From NCBI RefSeq assembly GCF_002775205.1, contig NC_036456.1, forward strand, positions 24,193,968 through 24,257,967: a stretch of 64,000 nt of DNA. Reading direction: 5' to 3'. Under the pieces are notes generated by a model, which did no database searches, was not told the origin of the DNA, and saw only the letters and a program-made list of their open reading frames with translations. Source of the stretch: Xiphophorus maculatus. Its lineage: Eukaryota > Chordata > Actinopteri > Cyprinodontiformes > Poeciliidae. The position numbers were made by a program, and so were the translations under genes. Within the stretch, counting starts at the first letter, position 1. Each line of letters starts with the position of its first letter. Positions 53,501 through 63,773 of the stretch are shown here, piece by piece.

Positions 53501-54834
53501 CGGGACGCTGTTTTACATTTAAGCTGATAGGCCAAGAGACGGCCTGCCTTATCCCCATGTTCATAATATTGTCCTTTTAACCAAAGTTGGTGTTTTTCAG
53601 TTATTTCTGTTGACAATAGGTCATATTGGGTCATCAATGTTACCCTTTCTTTATATAACTCAGATGTTGGAGTGGTAGAATATTGTTGGTCAATTTGTTT
53701 TATTGATACTAAAAGATCGTTTGCTTTTTGCTTTCTTTCCTTACTCCGTGAGATAGAATAAGAAATTATCTTCCCTCTTATAACTACTTTAAGTGTTTCC
53801 CACAATATGGATGGGGATATGGAATCAGATCTGTTAAAATATATAAACTCATCTATTTCTTTACCAATAAATTCACAGAAATGCCTGTCTGATAGTAAAG
53901 AAGTGTCTAATCTCCAAACTCTTGGTTGTGTGACATTTTGAGAGAACAAAATATCCAGGGAGACCGGCGCATGGTCGGATTCAACAATAGGATTGTATTC
54001 AATTCTCTTTGTAAAAGGGAGAAGTGTCTTGTCAATGAAGAAAAAATCAATACGACTGTATGTGTGGTGAACATGTGAAAAATAGGAGAATTCTTTTTTG
54101 TTAGGATTAAAGAACCTCCATGGGTCAACCCAACCTGCCTTATCAGCAAACTCACCGAGGGCAAGAGACATTTTAGAGCGAGTTAAGTTTCTAGGGCTAG
54201 AGCGGTCCATAGTTGGGTCCATGACCGTGTTGAAGTCCCCCGATAGAATAAGACTATGTCTATTTAAGTCTGGGAAAAGAGAAGTGAGTTTATGTATAAA
54301 GCCCACATCATCCCAGTTTGGGGCATAAATACTGGCTAGAATTACAGGAGAGTTAAACAGCGACCCAGCTACCATCACAAATCGTCCCTGGGGGTCAGAG
54401 ATGACCCGAGATGGTGTAAATAATATTTTTTTGTGGATCAGGATGGCCGCCCCTCGTGCCTTGTTATTAAAGTTAGAGTGAAAACTCTGTCCAATCCAAT
54501 TCCTCTAAAGCCTGATTTGGTCCGCTATTTTCAAATGAGTTTCCTGTAGAAATATTATTTCTGCATTCAGTCTCTTTAAGTGAGAAAAAATCTTTGCTCT
54601 CTTGTTAGGCCCATTCATCCCTCTCACATTCCAGGTAATGAAACATGTTGGTGTTACACCTATATCTGCCCTAACACTATCAATGTTGTGCGACATATGA
54701 CATCTTCAAAAAGGAAAAGCAGGCTGAGCATCTCCACATATCTGCCAGCAATAAACAAAGACAGCCCAAACAATACAAGACAGCAGAGCGGGGTCTCCGT
54801 CCAAAGAAAAGGAAAAAAAAACAAAAAAAAAAGA
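50581..54834 (-). mobile_element. L1-like LINE in gene E intron, 5'-truncated
   Basis: Minus orientation, A-rich 3' end (T-rich at 50581-50625 on the plus strand), flanked by a 14-bp duplication with one mismatch: gattagttgttttt (50567-50580) and gattagatgttttt (54835-54848). B's intron has the empty site (gattagttgtttttaag, about 9375). It contains only ORF2 plus about 140 bp before it, so ORF1 is missing. It inserted after the B/E duplication. Confidence 0.85.
50873..54696 (-). pseudogene. L1-like ORF2 (endonuclease-reverse transcriptase), two lesions
   Basis: Starts at 54696 (MSHNIDSVRADIGV) with an APE-type endonuclease: TWNVRGMNGPNKRAKIF, IFLQETHL, SGDFNTVMD, SRIDFFFID, SDHAPVSLD. The reverse transcriptase follows: KPGKDPNDCGSYRPISLLNVDVK, SLDAEKAFDRVE, GTRQGCPLSPLLFALAIEPL and YADDLLLYI. 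The C-terminal region has CERCHSAPANMTHMFWNC. Two disablements are seen: an in-frame TAG at 54505-54507 within the endonuclease, and a frameshift near 52205 that separates the 742-codon frame (54378-52150) from the 444-codon frame (52207-50873). Otherwise open, so the insertion is fairly young. Confidence 0.85.
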
Positions 54835-54848
54835 GATTAGATGTTTTT

Positions 54849-55837
54849 AAGACTAGTTGTGGGTTTAAATATTTTTTCACTGGCAATGTTTTCCCTTAAC
54901 ATATAATTACCCAGTAATATTTTTATTTTTACTGTCTAATTAATATCTTTTAATACAAAAACACGGTGGACCGCCTCGGCGCCCCTCCCACCGGGCTTAG
55001 CATGTTTTCTGGGGAAAACCCTGCAGTCTACCCACCTCTCTTGGAAAAAACTGTGTGAAAAATCGACACTTGCTTTTTTCTCCCTTTCTCTCTTGTTTTG
55101 GAAACCTGACTTTACTTCATGGTAATTACTTCTATTCCACCAAACAGGAATTGGCTTTAACTTCTGTCAAGAAGGTTTGGTTTCTGCCAAAACTTTATCA
55201 TTGGAGCTGAACTGAGCCTGACTGAACATAATACAGAGTCTTTCTCAATGTTCTGCTTGGTGGCGATTTGCAGAATTGATTGGAATGCAAAGCGCCGATG
55301 GGTTTGTCATTGCAACATACGCCAGAGCGTTGTTGAGGCAAATGGGCCAATCGAGGTTGCTTACAACTTTAATTTTTGTTGCTACAATAATAAAGAACAG
55401 ATGTTTATGCAAATGAGGATCGGAATGAAGACATGAAACCAAAACCATCAACAGGGTTTAAAGTGCTCAGTTTCTTTTTTAATGTGCATTAGAAAACAAG
55501 CTGCTCTATGCATTAAATGTTTTCAGCATAGAATTATGTATAAGACTCTAAGGAACTATAACAGGACTAAATCAAGCTGCTGTTTGAACTATTTTTGTCT
55601 TGGAGCCACTAGGTTTAATTATCGCCATCTTGCTTTCTCGCCTGGAGATCCATAGTATGTTTTGACTGATTTCTTGACCCCTTCCAGTCAGAAAGACTAA
55701 AGTGGTTAAGTACATTTTCATAATTATACATTTGTAATTTTAGTCTTTGGATCACTTGAAAAGGCTTTAAGTGATTAAAATCAATACTTCCTTCTTTTAC
55801 TCATATTTAAAAGCTTTTGTTTTGTGTATCTGTGCAG
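54849..55837 (+). other. 3' part of gene E intron
   Basis: Continuation of the intron shared with B, including the hAT-type terminus (54950-55023) and the same conserved stretch up to the TGTGCAG acceptor at 55836-55837. No gene is seen. Confidence 0.6.
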
Positions 55838-57603
55838 ATCTCTCACAGTGCTGGGTGTGTAAAGAGGAGGAGGTTCTCAATGAATTCAGCAACCAGGAGA
55901 GGAAGTTCACTTCAGATAAAGAAGAACCAGAACATCAAGAGTCCAAAGAGGAAGAGAAGCAACTCTGCATCAGTCAGGATGAAGAGCATCTTGTGCTGAA
56001 ACAGGAGACTGATGACATGTTGGTGAATCCTCTTAATGTGCAAAGAATCCACAATGAAACAGAACCACAGAGGAACCAACTCATCTCTCATGGCTCTGCT
56101 GAGGATGAGAACCAGGATCAGGAAGGAAGCAATTCTGAAGACCCCGGAAACGAGAGAAAGGAAGAACAGAAACAAAAGGAGAGATTTGAGAAAATCAAAG
56201 AGCAGAAAAGCAGAACTGACACTGAAAAGCAAAAAAAGCACAAGAAAGCTCACGCAGAGCAAAAATTATATTCTTGTAAAATTTGTGATAAAACATTTTC
56301 TGGAAACCGTAACTTGATGGTACACGTGAAAACTCACACAGGAGAAAAACCTTTCACTTGTTCAATCTGTGGAAAACGTTTCACACAAAAAGGACATTTA
56401 ACTCAGCACATGATAATTCACACAGGTGAGACGCCTTTCACATGTGGGAACTGTGGAAAAAGCTTCTCTCGAAAAGCTCAATTAAATAATCACATGATAA
56501 TTCACACTGGTGAGAAGCCTTTCTCATGTGGGAGCTGTGGAAAAGGTTTCAACGATAAAGGCCAATTAAATGTACATATGAGAATTCACACAGGTGAGAA
56601 GCCTTTCTCCTGTGGGACTTGTGGAAAGAGTTTCACCCGAAAGGGCAATTTAGATGTTCACATGAGAATTCACAGAGGTGAGAAGCCTTTCTCCTGTGGG
56701 TCCTGTGGAAAGCGTTACAGTGAAAGAGGGACGTTAACTCGGCACATGAGAATTCACACAGGTGAGAAGCCTTTCTCCTGTGGAACCTGTGGAAAAGGTT
56801 TCTCTATAAAAAGTCATTTAAATGTCCATGTGAAAATTCACACTGGTGAGAAGCCTTTTTCTTGTGGGGCTTGTGGAAAAAGTTTCACCCATAAGGGCAG
56901 TTTAAATGTTCATATGAGAATTCACACAGGTGAGAAGCCTTTCTCTTGTGGAACCTGTGGAAAAGGTTTCTCTAAAAGAGGTCATTTAAATGTTCATGTG
57001 AAAATTCACACTGGTGAGAAGCCTTTCTCTTGTGGGGCTTGTGGAAAAAGTTTCACCAATAAGGGCAGTTTAAATGTTCATATGACAAATCACACAGAAG
57101 AGAAGTCTTTCTCCTGTGGAACCTGTGGAAAAAGTTTCTCTCGAAAAGATAAATTAAATAATCATATGAAAATTCACACAAGTGAGAAGCCCTTCTCTTG
57201 TGGGACATGTGGAAAATGTTTCACCCATAAATACACTTTAAATGTTCATATGAGAATTCACACAGGTGAGAAGCCTTTCTCTTGTGGTACTTGTGGGAAA
57301 AGTTTCACCTTGAAAACAACTTTAAATAATCATATGAGAATTCACACAGGTGAGAAGCCTTTCTCTTGTGGAACCTGTGGAAAAAGTTACAGTGAAAAAC
57401 GGTCTTTAATTCATCACATGAGTATTCACACAGGTGAGAAGCCTTTCTCTTGTGGAACCTGTGGAAAAAGTTACAGTGAAAAACGGTCTTTAATTCATCA
57501 CATGAGAAGTCACACAGGTGAGAAGCCTTTCTCATGTGGGACCTGTGGGAAAGGTTTTTCTCGAAAAGATAAATTAAATAATCATGAGAAGTCACACACA
57601 TGA
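55838..57603 (+). CDS. Gene E exon 2: C2H2 zinc-finger protein with 15 fingers
   Basis: The joined codon gives [34 protein letters not shown], then the charged leader ([25 protein letters not shown]) and 15 complete C2H2 fingers with HTGEKPF linkers. A 16th, [22 protein letters not shown], is broken: a 2-bp loss after NNH removes the usual spacing and leads to TGA at 57601. Fingers 14 and 15 are identical over the helix ([12 protein letters not shown]), a recent unit duplication. Several fingers are shared with B (NDKGQLNV, ERGTLTxH). Of the complete genes in the window, this one has the best-preserved start and promoter block. Confidence 0.85.
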
Positions 57604-57696
57604 GAAGCTTTTCTCATGTGGGACCTGTGGAAAAAGTTTCAGGATGAAAAGACAATTACTTAAACACATGAAGATTCATGTGGGTGGGAAACGGTG
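57604..57696 (+). pseudogene. Out-of-frame terminal finger of gene E
   Basis: Continues as [30 protein letters not shown] in a different frame from the gene E protein. The same finger is in frame at 1-73 in gene A. The 2-bp loss just upstream in E removed it from the protein. Confidence 0.7.
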
Positions 57697-59220
57697 ATGT
57701 GTGGTGAGGCTGGTGAGCCACTGCCTTATGATGTATAAATACAGACACCATGCATGTTATTGTTTACTTACAGACATTTTGCGCATGCATACAACGCTGG
57801 AGGGCAAAAAGACAATTCTTTTACATGTCTTCCATAGCTGCGTTACTAGATGTAACTTAGAAATGTAGGTATTATGGGTTGTTGTTATGTTGCTGTACAG
57901 TGTTTTAAGATCATGTTCAATGTGCCCCTTTTTAACTTTGAACCCCTGCCCCTTCAAAGGTCTCTGCACGGCCCTGTTCATATGTATGGTAAGATGTATT
58001 ATTTTTACCCCCTAGCTTGGTTGTCCCCAGAGTGCTAATGTTGTTAGCAGCTAACTTAGTGTTGAGTCCTGGACAGAAAATAGGTTTGTTCAGTGGGACT
58101 TCCATTTAAAAAAAAAGCTGAATAAATTGAATAAATTAAATATAACCCCAAGGTAGCCATAGACATCCTGATGTCTATGGCTACCTTGTCTTGACCACCC
58201 TTGATGGGGGTCAAGACATCCTGACCCCCATCAGAATGTCTTGCAGCATCCGAGTCACATGTCTGAAGCCCAGAAATAGAACGCTGTGATGTTTGTTTGA
58301 AAGGAAAAAAACTCAAATATTATTGAGATCAGGTCAGATTTTGATTGAGAGCTAACAGCAGAGAGATTTTTATTTTCCAAAATATTTGTTTCACAGAAGT
58401 CATTGTTAAAATTCTGCTGTGAAAATGTGTTTGTACATGCTCTACACAACCAGGTTCATAACAGTATATTGGTATTTTATACAGCTGCAAAGTGACTTTT
58501 GTTTCTTAGCAGGGAGGAGCTTCAGTTAAACACATTTTGTTCCTTTGGGAGGCTTCACAGTGTTTTCCTCTGTTATTTTATATTTCTAACATATTTTCTG
58601 TGTATGTTTTTAAATGAATGATTAATAACATTTTTTTGCTCAGGTACATGTATGATGATACAAGCAAAAATAATGACTAATTGTCTTTGTGTCTTTAATT
58701 AAAGTTATCTGTCTTCTTACATCTTGTCTCCTCAGTGACCTTTCATGTTTTCACTTCTTTCTATGGAAACATGAACCTTTTTTCACAAGATTCTGTTATT
58801 GTTAGTATTTTCAAGTCAAAACAACATTTCACTGTGTTCCTCTAAAATATATGTAGTCATTCAGTGTTTAACTTTAAAACTGAATCACAACCTACAAAAC
58901 TACAACCTGATATAACATTAGACTGTTTTACAAACTAAACAGATCAGACTCAAAAAAATTCATTAGATGTTCCAATATGGTTCTTTTGTAAGAATAAATA
59001 CCTTTTGATAACTGACTCCAAACTCACATTTCTGAAGTAATTTTTTCATTAGTCAGAATGATGTAATATTCTAAAAGTAAAGGCTGTTCAATTCGCTGTA
59101 GAAAATCCTCATAATTAACAGAAATAAAAGGCTTGGAAACATCCGTGTGTTTGTGTAATTACTTTAATACTGTGTTTCATTCACTTAAATATATAAACCT
59201 TTTATCAATGTTGTGAGATA
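57697..59220. other. 3' flank of gene E / 5' flank of gene F
   Basis: Paralogous to 74-1250 and 12563-14157. A unique 70-bp insertion of two adjacent hairpins lies at 58150-58217 (listed separately). No gene is seen. Confidence 0.6.
58150..58217. repeat. Two adjacent perfect/near-perfect hairpins unique to gene E flank
   Basis: 58150-58167 (aaggtagccatagacatc) and 58170-58187 are exact reverse complements around a 2-nt loop. Directly after, gtcttgacc (58188-58196) and ggtcaagac (58209-58217) pair across a short centre. The A and B flanks lack this segment and read straight through to tcctgacccccatcag. Confidence 0.85.
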
Positions 59221-59422
59221 TTTAATATAACTTTATGTTGAGAGGAGGCTCAAAGGGGAAAAGTCAAGTGGGAACTAAAAATCATTTACAGTTTCTTCAG
59301 TGCAGCCAAAGTGAAACACACGGGAAGTTACGGAGCTCACGAGGTAGCATTAGCTCCTCTTAGAAGGTAGTTTTAAAATAGGTTTGGTGTTTTCGGTAAA
59401 TATTTCCGTGTTTTCAGTGAAA
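59221..59422 (+). promoter_or_regulatory. Promoter/5'UTR block of relic F
   Basis: Same block as in gene C (agtttcttcagtgcagcc, aaagtgaaacacacggg, ggagctcacgaggtagcattag). It lies upstream of an intact-looking exon 1. Confidence 0.45.
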
Positions 59423-59591
59423 ATGTCTTCAGTTCCGCCTCAGAGAGAGTTTATCAACGAGCAGGTAACTCCTGCTGAAGAAACATTCACAGAGTGGAAA
59501 GAAATCAACGTTAAGATGGAGGAAGAGATGGAGGATCAGCGCAGACTGATGGATTTTACCCGGATACCGAGGATCATCTTACACCGGATAG
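59423..59591 (+). CDS. Gene F exon 1 (zinc-finger leader exon)
   Basis: ATG at 59423. MSSVPPQREFINEQVTPAEETFTEWKEINVKMEEEMEDQRRLMDFTRIPRIILHRI and the phase-1 GTACG donor at 59592 are intact; one residue differs (Glu for Gly in PAEE). The normal partner exon, with acceptor and acidic leader, is missing downstream, so this is a first exon without a proper second exon. Confidence 0.7.
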
Positions 59592-59993
59592 GTACGAAAC
59601 ACCTTTAAATTTCACTCAGTAGAGTTCAAAACAGCGAGAAACAATGTAGGTAATTTTTTGGGGTGACCCTGAACTCAAAGTAAAAGACTCAGAAATATCA
59701 AATCAGTTCCCGCCGGAAATAAATAAGTAACAATGAATAAATAAATACTTAGAATGATGAACTCTGACCTCGACAATAGCCAATAATAAAGAATATCCTA
59801 TTCATTAAATAATATCAAAATTACAGTATGTGTTTCGTGACTCCTTCATCTCTACTTCACCAGTTTAAGAAAGTACTGGTTAAAGTTTGCGCTTAAAATG
59901 ATTAGTTTTACTAACCAACTGAAATTATTAGTTTATGGTTAGTTTAATGTTTTGTGTTTAGTCTTATATTTTACTATTGTTTAGGTTCGATCT

Positions 59994-60311
59994 ATGTTAA
60001 ATTATGGCTCTTTAAATAGTCACATGAGGATTCACACGGGTGAGAAGCCTTTTTTATGTGAGATCTGTGGAAAAAGTTTCTCTCAAAAATCTTATCTTTC
60101 TCAACACGTTGAAGCTCACGCAGCTGAGAAGACTTTTTCTTGTGTGATTTGTGGAAGACCTTTCCGGTCTAAACCTAATTTACTTTTTCATATGAAAACT
60201 CACCCAGGTGAGAAACCTTTCTCTTGTGTGACGTGTGGAAAAAGTTTGTCTCAGATTAGCAATTTAACTGTTCATATGAGAGAGCACAGAGCACATGATG
60301 GCATAATTTGA
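59994..60311 (+). pseudogene. Gene F residual fingers (three C2H2 fingers)
   Basis: An open frame begins in what is intron sequence in gene C (gttaaattatggctc) and passes into [57 protein letters not shown] and [30 protein letters not shown] with a stop. These are the family's ancestral last three fingers, also seen decayed in C. A deletion from the intron into the finger array removed the acceptor, acidic leader and earlier fingers. It could only be translated from its own internal ATG or through a cryptic splice. Confidence 0.65.
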
Positions 60312-61912
60312 ACCTGAAGTATCAACATTCTCAGTAACTTGCTGTTTGAAAGCGCAGTAATTATTGCTGGGTGACATTTTGTAAATGTAGCAGCTTTGTT
60401 AAAAAAACATTTCAAATGGATTTAGCTGAAATACTTTGAAGAAATAATCTTATTCTGGTAGTTTTAGCTTTTCATTTAAATGTTTATTTTTAAGTGAGAT
60501 TGTCTCCACATTAATTGTCTGTCCCGCGTGCTCTGTTTTTATAGTTTGTGTGTTTTACTGTGACTGTACTGAAGAAACAGGAAATGATTTTTGGTTCCAC
60601 TTTGAATTTTCTGCTGTGCTTCTCCTCTTTGTAAAAAAAATTACAAACTTTATTGATAGGTTTATTGTTAGTGGAAATTTAGAAAATAGTTTCTTTTAGT
60701 TATATGTGTAAACTGGGGTTGTGACTCTTATTGTATGGTGGTAAAACATAACGCTTGCATACTGCTTGCTTGATAATTCAAGACCAAGTATACGTAGGGA
60801 GGGAATGTTTAGTGAGACTAGATCAGTCTGGAAAAAACACTGATGATGTTGTTGCAATAACTAATAAAATGCTGATTGAGTGAAAATTACTTATGTCTCC
60901 TTGGTAACGAAGAGCGATAGCTCATTAGAGTAAACTTTCTTATTCATTTAAGTTTTTCCATTACTATTCGTTCAGTACCTCAGTTCACCTGAGTGAAACG
61001 CAGTACATAAAATAATTACACACAGACTAATGTTTTCAAGCTCTTTCAGTTAATTATTAAGTTTTATGTTTTTTAACACATTTACTAAAGTTTTTATATA
61101 AAATGTTTATATTAAACTTCCAACGTTTAATAAAAACATTTTAAATCACAAATGTGACACAGAAGCACCTTCATGCTGCCACCTACTGACAAGAACCTGA
61201 TACTACACCTACATTGTTTCAGCTGCAACAGATGAGAAATCAGTGACTCAGCTATTTTTCTACAATTTGTGCTTCTGAGTTCATTTCAGTGGATTTCATA
61301 TGCTGGAGTATGTTTAAACAGTCATGTTCAATAACATGGAATCAGACCAACAAATAAACACATTTTATGTCAGAAATGTGGGTTTGAAGTCAGTTATCCA
61401 AAAGTTTCTGTTGTAAGACGGTTTTTTCAATTATATTCAAAATGTTCCAGTTAAATACAATACTCTAAACCACATGTGGCCTCACACTGTTTAACTTTAA
61501 AAATGAATCTGAACCTACAAACTATAACCTTATGTGCCGATATAATAACTGTACTTGTTAACCCCTAAACAGAAATACAAGGTTTTAAAACATCAGTCTA
61601 TGAGTCATTATTCAAAGTACTGTATCATAGGTGTTTGGTGCCTTTCTATCCTAAAGAAAAAGATATAAAACTTCAGATAAAACAACAAGATATTAACATT
61701 TATGGAAAAACCTCACATAACCTTATATTAAAGCAGGTAGTACAGCGGCCTCCGTAAGAAAGGCTAACAGTATTCAAATATGCCGCATAACTGATCAGTA
61801 CAGTATTGCGAGGGAACGCAAAAGAAATTTTTCCCCATGTCCCCTAGAGGGCTCCGTAGAAAACAGAGGCAAATTATTTAGAACATTTTATATCACGCTT
61901 AACTGTCTAGTC
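60312..61912. other. 3' flank of F with inverted promoter/intergenic segment
   Basis: Paralogous to 18246-19690 but more complete. It includes about 150 bp (60870-61040) that C lacks and that is present, inverted, in the D-E intergenic region (45790-45960). The inverted promoter block lies at 60530-60612. No gene is seen. Confidence 0.6.
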
Positions 61913-62184
61913 CAGTGGTCCCCAACCCCCGGGCCGCGGACCGGTACCAGTCCGTGGACCAATAATAATGAAATATTTCTGTTTTATGTATTATTTGGGT
62001 CTGGAGGACCTTTTATTTTGAAAATCCTTTAACCTGATTCTCTCGGTTGCGTCTTGCGTGCCAACATTGAGCCACAAACCGCAAAATGAGTCAGAAACAG
62101 ATCAGATGTTTTTGGAAAGTTTCTTTATGAAGGGAAAAGGCCCAGAGAAGAGACAGGAGGATGGATTTATCCCGGCAGGTGATT
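61913..62184 (+). mobile_element. hAT (Charlie-like) 5' fragment, F copy
   Basis: Same fragment as 19695-19966, starting cagtggtccccaaccc. Its right end coincides with the CCCAC site that is unoccupied here and occupied by the BEL tandem in the C copy. Confidence 0.5.
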
Positions 62185-62189
62185 CCCAC

Positions 62190-63406
62190 AGTCCAAGCTC
62201 TGCATGATATGGTGACCGGATGTTAATGAGGCAATGAAGCTTCAAGCTGCTTCGCCACTAGAGACCAAGAACCCTGAGCATCAGCAACACTTCCGGTGTT
62301 ATTGTCTCTCATCTCTCCCAGATGGACCGTCTGGCTGCAGAGAAACGAGCTCAGGGCTCCATTAGTCGTTATTGTGAGTTAAAATTTTCACGAAAGTAAA
62401 ATGTTTGTTTTTGTGGTATATTTTGAAGGGATATGTAAACGTTACCATAGCGACCAGAGACAGAAACCGTTAGGGCAGCGGCCAAGACGAGGAGAGGAGT
62501 AGAGCTTTAGGTCTGGTTCACACGGCACGATTTTAGGATTGTCGGCCGATTTTCCAAACCTCTGTGACCACAGAGCCGATAAAAGTCCAACAGGTTCGGT
62601 CGGTTCGTGTGTCCAGCCACACGGCAGGAGCAACACACCACACTAACCGGTTCCAGAAGAAAATCCAGTAAAACCCCCAACATACCAAACATGAATTTAG
62701 AATAATCAAACATGGATGATGATGTAGAAGCAGCAGTGATAGTTTGTGGCTCATTTTAAGAGATAAAATGTAACAAATAGAAAAGGCGTTTGATAAAAGA
62801 TGGCGGGAGCAACCGCTCTATTTGCTGCACTATGATTTGGAGGTGAGTTATGTTTTTTCGTAGTTAACAATTTAACTGAATAAACATAACCACATATAAT
62901 AAACATGTATAAAATGTGAATTTTTGCTTATATCTGCTTAACAACCCTGGTTGTAACAACTTGGGTTGTTATTCTGCCGTGAACCGAATTAATTTGTTTG
63001 TTATTGACTTTTACTCAATTAAATTTCTTACGTATACATTGCAAATTGTATTTTTATTATAGTTGATTATGTTGTTTTTCATCTCTCCTTATTTCTTTTG
63101 TTCTTCCTATAACTGATGGAGATATATAGACATTATTTATAATGTATAAAAGTATTGTTTATGTCATGTAATTAGCCATACATTCTTAAGAAAATGAAAT
63201 AATAAATACTTTATGGTATTCTTATTTAGTAATGTAATTAGATTAGTTGTATTCTCACCCCACGCCACTAGAGGCAGAAGCAGGCCCGAGAAGATGCGAC
63301 TATGGAGCAAATTTAGAAGTACACCGAAAGCAATTTCTTCGGTTTTTAGTATCATGCATAAATTGATTCAGACGGTATCACATAATTTATCATTTGACAT
63401 TATTAC
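62190..63406. other. Region between hAT fragment and intact U1
   Basis: Paralogue of 32933-34148, including the possible Harbinger-type piece (about 62515-62790). It ends as the 3' flank of the U1 gene. No gene is recognised. Confidence 0.5.
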
Positions 63407-63569
63407 CAGGGGAGAGCGCGAACGCAGTCCCCCACTACCATAAATTGTGCAGTTGAGATTCTCCCATGTGGAGAATTCACAGAAGTCAGATCGCCGCAGT
63501 GCAATGGCTGATCCTCACCCTGAGCGATCCACCTACAGGATCATGGAGTCGCTTCTGCCAGGTAAGTAT
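63407..63569 (-). ncRNA. U1 spliceosomal snRNA (variant), intact
   Basis: A 163-nt sequence starting ATACTTACCTGGCAG at 63569 (the 5' splice-site-pairing segment) and ending ...GCGCTCTCCCCTG at 63407. Numbering follows human U1 without gaps through stem-loop I. Stem-loop I pairs as GAGCGA/TCGCTC, different bases from the human stem but still complementary. The U1A loop ATTGCAC is kept. Stem-loop III pairs through ATTCTCC/GGGAGAAT. The Sm-like site is AATTTATGG and the last stem-loop has GCGTTCGCGC. The U1-70K loop differs at nt 32, 33 and 35. U1 recognises 5' splice sites in the nucleus. With promoter elements present this copy could be expressed, probably as a variant U1. Confidence 0.88.
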
Positions 63570-63615
63570 GCTGTTCATTCCTCCGACTGACGATTAACAA
63601 CTTCACACATCCGGT

Positions 63616-63633
63616 TCTGACTCACGGTGGGAA
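63616..63633 (-). promoter_or_regulatory. Proximal sequence element-like block of U1
   Basis: About 48-64 bp upstream of the U1 start and conserved with copy 2 (39918-39935). It reads caccgtgagtcagaac on the minus strand. Position matches the vertebrate snRNA proximal element bound by SNAPc; the sequence match is from recall. Confidence 0.5.
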
Positions 63634-63755
63634 AGAAAATATTCCCTGATTCACTTTAGGATTTAACATTTAACAAAACACATTCAGTAACTCATAGAAA
63701 TAATAACAAATATGTAATAGAAATCAAAATAAACCAGAATATGGGCGGTTTAAAG

Positions 63756-63773
63756 CTCCCAAAATGCATTGCG
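63756..63773 (-). promoter_or_regulatory. Distal sequence element with ZNF143 (Staf/SPH) motif
   Basis: ctcccaaaatgcattgcg closely fits the ZNF143/SPH motif (TCCCAGAATGCATTGCG type). It lies about 190-205 bp upstream of the U1 start, where vertebrate snRNA distal enhancers lie. Copy 2 lacks it, and in copy 1 the region was lost with the LINE insertion. Confidence 0.6.
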
